NCBI GenBank assembly: GCA_964036195.1
Contig: OZ038457.1
Location: 4,064,635-4,128,634, forward strand
Length of the DNA stretch: 64,000 nt
From: Sphaerolaimus hirsutus
Taxonomy: Eukaryota > Nematoda > Chromadorea > Monhysterida > Sphaerolaimidae
Reading direction: 5' to 3'
Shown here: in pieces, positions 59,330 to 64,000 of the stretch
Layout of the letters: each line of letters opens with the position of its first letter
Numbering within the stretch: the first letter of the stretch is position 1
Program-made: the position numbers and the translations under genes
The notes under the pieces: model-generated
What the model saw: the letters and a program-made list of their open reading frames with translations, nothing else
Database searches by the model: none
Told to the model about the DNA's origin: nothing

Positions 59330-60161
59330 CAGAGTTGTTAAAATACCGGTATTTTTGGAAAGCGTAAGCGTAAGCGTAAATACACTTTCCAAATTTTGAG
59401 TATGGATACTAAAAGCGTAAGGTATTTTTAAAATACCTAGGAAAGCGTAAAAAAAGCGTAAGCGTAAAAATTTTCTAGAAAGTGCTCCTGCTGTTGAGCA
59501 TGGGGAAACACCCTAGCTTTCACTTTTAGACGACTTTGTATATCATTTCCATTCATTTTTTCACATAATTTCATCAACACGATCACCACATAACAACACA
59601 ACTTCATCTAACTGGAACCCACTGTATTACCTTGAATTATCCAGCCCCCTTGAATTAACCCCATCCCCCCGCCCCCTCAAAATTGGCTCGGGAAATAATA
59701 AAACCCCCTCGAATAAGCCTCCCTCGAATTAACCCCACTAAAATTTTGCTGGCAAAATAATAAACCCCCACAGGGGTATTTCGAGGTAATACGGTAAGTG
59801 CTGTTGACGGAATCCATCGTCACCCCCAAAAATTCCTAGTGTGACGCCACGATATTGCAGGCGTCAGAATTTTAGCACAATTTGTACATGTGCCACCATT
59901 TTCAGTGTGTTTATGCACACACGCAGTAATTTTTTTGGTACGCATTGTCGTTCATATTGTTTTTTGTAGTTTCACGCTTTTTGAAAACCGTAAAACTGGG
60001 CCGTGTGAAAAGATTTTTACGCTTTTAGTACCCGGGTAATTCGGCCGGGAAAGCGTAATAAAGCGTACAGGTATTTTATGAAAGCGTAAGCGTAAGCGTA
60101 AGTATAAATACCCATTTACACGGGTATGTCGGGTAAGCGTAAATACGCTTTTCCAACTCTG
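59330..60161. mobile_element. CAGAGTTG element with AAGCGTA words
   Basis: The ends are CAGAGTTGTTAAAATACC and TTTTCCAACTCTG, with a perfect target duplication TTATATAC (59322-59329 and 60162-60169). The word is AAGCGTAAGCGTAAATAC rather than the AAACGTAAACGTA of its relatives. A CCGTATT element is nested at 59631-59796. Confidence 0.92.
59631..59796. mobile_element. CCGTATT element nested in a CAGAGTTG element
   Basis: The left end ACTGTATTACCTTGAATTAT is slightly decayed; the right end is TTTCGAGGTAATACGGTA. Words of CCCCCTCGAATAAGC type fill the interior. Confidence 0.8.
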
Positions 60162-60301
60162 TTATATACTCGACATCCCCCTACTATTTTTTAGGGGCTG
60201 GGGAAGGTCGACGACCCACCTGAGTGTGGACCGCCGTATACATGAATATTATTTTTTGAAAAAATCGGCGTCCACGCGAGGTCCGGCACCCCGTGTTTTT
60301 A

Positions 60302-61652
60302 CAGTATAACGCGCTGCCAATTTAAAACTGTTGGGGGGAATTGATCGAAATTTTGAGGGGGTGTACACGACACCCCCCACTACTTTTCACGGAAGGTTGA
60401 GCCCCCTGGCGACCCCACCTGAGAGTGGACCGCCAGAAAATAAACAGATATTTTTGAGAATTCACTGTCCAGGTTTGGCACTGGACAGAAAAAAAAAATT
60501 TCATTAGAATGTCCCTTAGAGGACTATGTATACCACTGTAAAAAGTGTGTATTAAAAAAGCAAATTCCAGACTAAATTTAGATTTAAGTCAAATCTTAAA
60601 TACACACTTTTAAAGCTTGTTTACGATGTCCTCTAGGAGATGATTAAAGGTAAAAATTCGCAAAAACAACATTGCCCCAAAAATAAACCATTGAGGACAT
60701 TTGATGGGGGTCAACACAAAAGCTGTCCCACAAGGCGAATTTTGTTCCTGGAATGACATCATCGATGACATCATTACAGTGACCCCCATTGAAACTCCAC
60801 TATGGTTGATTTTTGGGGCAACGTTGTTTACACAAATTTTTACCTTTAATCATCTCCTAGAGGACATCGTAAACCAAAAGTGTAAAGTGTGTATTACCGT
60901 ATTTCTCCGTGTAAACTGCCCGGGCATTATACAAAACCGAGGCACTTCTCGGTAACTTTTTTTAAAAACTTGTATAACGCCCGGGCGTTAAATCATTGCG
61001 AGGGGGGCATTATGCAAGGAAGATTTTTGCTTAAATATTTACATACTTTGTGTTCCCTCCCCGTGTGCACCGAATTCAATGGAAAAACGTGCATTCCGTA
61101 GAATAACAATGCGTGCCGCAAGGCACAACGTTCAAATAGTTCAAACCAAGTGGACCTTTCATTACCGTTCAGCTTGATTTGTCCTGAAAATATTTTCACT
61201 TTGCTAATGTTTTTGGAACCAAGCATAGCCATGGGGCGCTATACAGCTGTATAACGCCCCAGGCGTTGTGCACATGGGGGCAGTTTACACAGAGAAATAC
61301 GGTAATGATTTGACTAAAATCGAAATTTGATCTGGAACTTGTGTATGGGTGATGAATACATGTTCGTACCAGATAAAATTTTTGTTTTAAAATTTGCTTT
61401 TTTAATACACACGTTTTACAGTGGTAAACATTGTCCTCTAATGAACATTCTAATGTAATTTTTATTTTTGATGTCCAGTGCCAAATCTGGACAGTGAATT
61501 CTCAAAAATATCAGTTTATTTCCCAGCGGTCCACTCTCGTTGCCAAAGGGCTCGACCTTCCGTGAAAAGTATTGGAGGGTGTCGTGTACACCCCCTCAAA
61601 ATTTCTGTCAATTCATCCCAACAGTTTTAGATTAGCAGCCCGTTATACTGTT
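60302..61652. mobile_element. Large inverted repeat, arms about 260 bases
   Basis: The left arm (60302-60575, GTATAACGCGCTGCCAATTT onward) is answered by 61390-61652 in reverse. Both include GTGTACACGACACCCCC, AGAATTCACTGTCCAG and AAAGTGTGTATTAAAAAAGC. Inside lies a second inverted pair (60618-60680 and 60806-60877) and the CCGTATT element 60895-61304. Confidence 0.85.
60895..61304. mobile_element. CCGTATT element with GCCCGGGCGTTATA words
   Basis: The ends are TACCGTATTTCTCCGTGTAA and CACAGAGAAATACGGTA. It carries AACTGCCCGGGCATTATA and ATAACGCCCCAGGCGTT words instead of plain C runs. A distant relative is at about 50225-50580 (ACTCCATGTAAACCACCCC to GTGGTTTACAATAAG). It interrupts the large inverted repeat 60302-61652. 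Confidence 0.8.
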
Positions 61653-61654
61653 AA

Positions 61655-61914
61655 TACCGTATTTCCTCGAAATACCCCCCGGGGGTTTATTTTTTCAGAG
61701 TGAAAATTTTGAGAGAAAAACGTGAAAAATGCAACAATAACCACCATTTATAAGTTTTTACAGCCTTATATAAGGATGTAGATGGTATAAACGATGTTCA
61801 AACGTAACACAATAAGTGTTTTGAACGTTTGTTATGCATTTCCCAAACCACAAATTCATAGTGCCCATTTTGAGGGGGGTATTTCGAGGCGGGGTATTTA
61901 GAGGAAATACGGTA
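61655..61914. mobile_element. CCGTATT element
   Basis: The ends are TACCGTATTTCCTCGAAATA and TTAGAGGAAATACGGTA, with GGGGGGTATTTCGAGG words near both ends and an AT-rich middle. It starts three bases right of the inverted repeat 60302-61652. Confidence 0.85.
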
Positions 61915-62279
61915 GATGGGGTGCTGGATCTCTCGTGGACAGGGTTGGTTTTATAAAAATTATTTGTATACAAATTGTATAAAAATTTATTTTATTCTTG
62001 TTTCATTTTATTTTTTTAAATTTTATTCCAAAATGTTAATAAAATAATAAAATGGCCCATTTTACAAAAATGTTACAAAATTTTTACAAAAAATCAGAAT
62101 CTTGCATGCAAGGCCAGAAAAATCTTATAATTAGACCTAAACATGAAAAACGTATGACAAATTTTTCCATTACTTTGCAGAAGTTGCATGCAGTAGGTAT
62201 TGTTAGCTAGTTGCAACTTGCAAGTGTTAAGTTACAATTATTGATATGAATGTTTTGCATTGTCAGTGGAAGTACTACT

Positions 62280-62700
62280 AGTGTGCTGGCACATTTGTAA
62301 AAATAACATGCAAGGTGTTAATTGTCATGGCAAATGTAAAGTAGAGTCAATTGACATCTCAAATGTCAAGCAAAGTGTCAATTGCCATGACAAATGTCAT
62401 GCAAAGTATAAATTGTGTATCCAAATCTTATGTTCTGGTATCCAAATATTACATTTTTTGTATCAAAACGTTCACATAAGATTTGATACAAAAACAACAT
62501 CAAGATTTGGATACAAAACATAAGATTTGGATACAATTTGCTTGACAGTTGCCACTATAAGATAATTTATATTTGTCATGACAATTGACACCTTACTTAA
62601 CATTTGTCATGACGATTGACACCTTACTTAACATTTGTCATGACAATTGACACTTTGGATGACATTTGATATGACATTTGACACTTTATAGGGCTTGGGA
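62280..62700. mobile_element. Foldback with TGTCATGACAAATGTC words
   Basis: Words of GTGTCAATTGCCATGACAAA on the left pair with CATTTGTCATGACAATTGAC on the right. In the centre is a smaller palindrome based on ATCCAAATCTTATG and CATAAGATTTGGAT. The right end GACACTTTATAGGGC resembles the CCCTGTAAAATGTCA hairpins. Confidence 0.75.
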
Positions 62701-62863
62701 CTGCCCCAGTTCCGCAAATATACAGGTTGAACCCCAAGCAACACAATAAAATTTTTTACAAAAAAGATGAATTTTTATACAATTTTTACAAAAAAATGAA
62801 TTTGTATACAATTTTACAATAATTTTACATTTAAAATTTATAAATTTTATAAAATTTGAATTC

Positions 62864-63846
62864 ACTAGCGCAGCTCAGTGAATGGCTGTGCATTGCCATG
62901 CAGGCCCTGTTGACTACAAAAAGTCTCCAAAATACCTGAGGGGGTTTATTCGAGTTTTAGTTTACAAAAATACTGTAGTTTACGTCATGTGAATTATTAT
63001 TGCATTTGGCTGTCTAAAAATTTTTGGGCGGTGTTTTCCCATTGTTAAAATGCTCTTACAATCCACCAGCCATTGCGGATTACCCCTTGGCTAAACCACT
63101 GAGGCGTATCCGGTGATTATTTTTACGAGCACATGCACAAATTTTTGCAATAACAAGTTGAGAACGGAATGGGAGCTAATTAGTTGTCCTCTCACCTTGC
63201 GCCACATGGAATGTAGTTTACATTTGGGCTAGAAATAACTTAGCTAAGCTTTACTTGAAATAGAACACTTTAATACGAAAAGTTGATGGGGGTAGGGAAC
63301 AAAAATGTGATGAGCACTACAACCGCGAAAACATGGGAAACTAGGTATGCCAGTGTAGCGGCGTCGATCTTGCTGTGCAGTGCTCTATTGGGGCCTAGCG
63401 CAGCTCAGTGAATGGCTGCGCATTGCCATGCAGGCCCTGTTGACTACGAAAAGTCGCCAAAATACCTGAGGGGGTTTATTCGAGTTTTAGTTTACAAAAA
63501 TACTGTAGTTTACGTCATGTGAATTATTAATGCATTTGGCTGTCTAAAAATTTGTGGGCGGTGTTTTCCCATTGTTAAAATGCTCTTACAATCCACCAGC
63601 CATTGCGGTTTACCCCTTGGCTAAACCACTGAGGCGTATCCGGTGATTATTTTTACAAGCGCATGCACAAATTTTTGTCAGATATTAAAGTTTTTCACCT
63701 TTTTCAAAATTTGAAAAAGTGCCTCTTTGAATGCAAAAATGGCTTGTGTGTATTTTGCAATTGAAAATCAAATTCCACAGCGTGGTTGGCAATTGCACAA
63801 ATGCAATAACAGGTTGAGAACGGAATGGGAGCTAATTAGTTGCCCT
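62864..63846. repeat. Tandem duplication (about 320 and 450 bases)
   Basis: 62864-63187 and 63395-63846 both start CTAGCGCAGCTCAGTGAATG and end GGAATGGGAGCTAATTAGTT. They are nearly identical except for about 125 extra bases at 63678-63805 in the second copy. Each contains a decayed CCGTATT-like segment (TACCTGAGGGGGTTTATTCG). The 207 bases between the copies are unique. Confidence 0.9.
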
Positions 63847-64000
63847 GCTTTTTGTGGCCGGGATTTCGTGTTGGAGTTACCGATTGAGTTTTCTAGGTAT
63901 TTTTTGGGAACATTTTTTGTGTTTTCCATTTCTTTGTTACTCTTTTCTTCAAAAATTATTTTTATTCAGAAAAGTGCCAATTTTGAACGGTCAACTGGGG

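Larger units (their letters stand above)
62000..64000. other. AT-rich end of the window
   Basis: Apart from the foldback 62280-62700 and the tandem duplication 62864-63846, I see no gene. Upstream exons of the kelch-like gene are expected at or beyond this side but none could be supported. Confidence 0.55.

Noticed and set aside
63395..63470. Frame with AQLSEWLRIAMQALLTTK as an exon
   Set aside because: It looks protein-like but is short, occurs in both tandem copies with changes, runs directly into a CCGTATT-like repeat and has no matching neighbour exon.

Overview
This is nuclear DNA of an invertebrate-type animal. The genes are split by short introns (about 230-1360 bases) with GT..AG ends, coding exons are GC-richer than the AT-rich background, and mobile elements are extremely dense. 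There is no operon, bacterial gene or viral gene. I cannot name the phylum. I recognise three genes by family and reconstruct two more that I can only describe. All splice sites were assigned by eye; reading phase matches at every junction that I list.

Layout. From 1 to 30 kb I find no gene, only AT-rich DNA, CpG-rich patches (about 5.6-6.2, 7.3-9.8, 10.6-10.9, 12.2-12.8, 13.05-13.35 and 24.3-24.6 kb), poly-G/poly-C tracts and many small elements. From 30,004 to 35,010 (minus) lies a complete nine-exon WDR55-type WD-repeat gene encoding 383 residues. Its first exon and upstream flank (34,591-36,699) are present again at 37,793-39,357, with a 200-base run of N between the copies. From 40,344 to 43,274 (minus) lies a complete four-exon EFHD/swiprosin-type EF-hand gene encoding 232 residues. 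From 46,420 to 47,951 (plus) is a probable two-exon, 57-residue PMP3/UPF0057-like membrane peptide. From 51,602 to 54,378 (plus) is a six-exon gene for a 274-residue secreted protein that I do not recognise. From 57,755 to 59,190 (minus) is the 3' end of a kelch-like gene whose last exon is split by a transposon. From 60.2 to 64 kb there are nested inverted repeats and a tandem duplication.

The striking content is the mobile DNA. At least 12 non-autonomous elements have perfect 8-base target duplications and short terminal repeats (TAGGG.., TAGTG.., CAGAG.., CAGGG..), the hallmarks of the hAT superfamily. Inside the ends most carry dense arrays of a short word: GGGATC, GGTCCC, GAACC, AAAACGG, GTAAACG, AAGCGTA, GGCGCC and others. 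Elements with the same terminal repeats can carry different words. A second group ends in CCGTATT flanked by TA and carries runs of C or G. A third group consists of foldback elements with arrays of words in inverted arms. These elements nest in each other up to three deep, fill most introns of the genes, and lie directly beside splice sites and stop codons.
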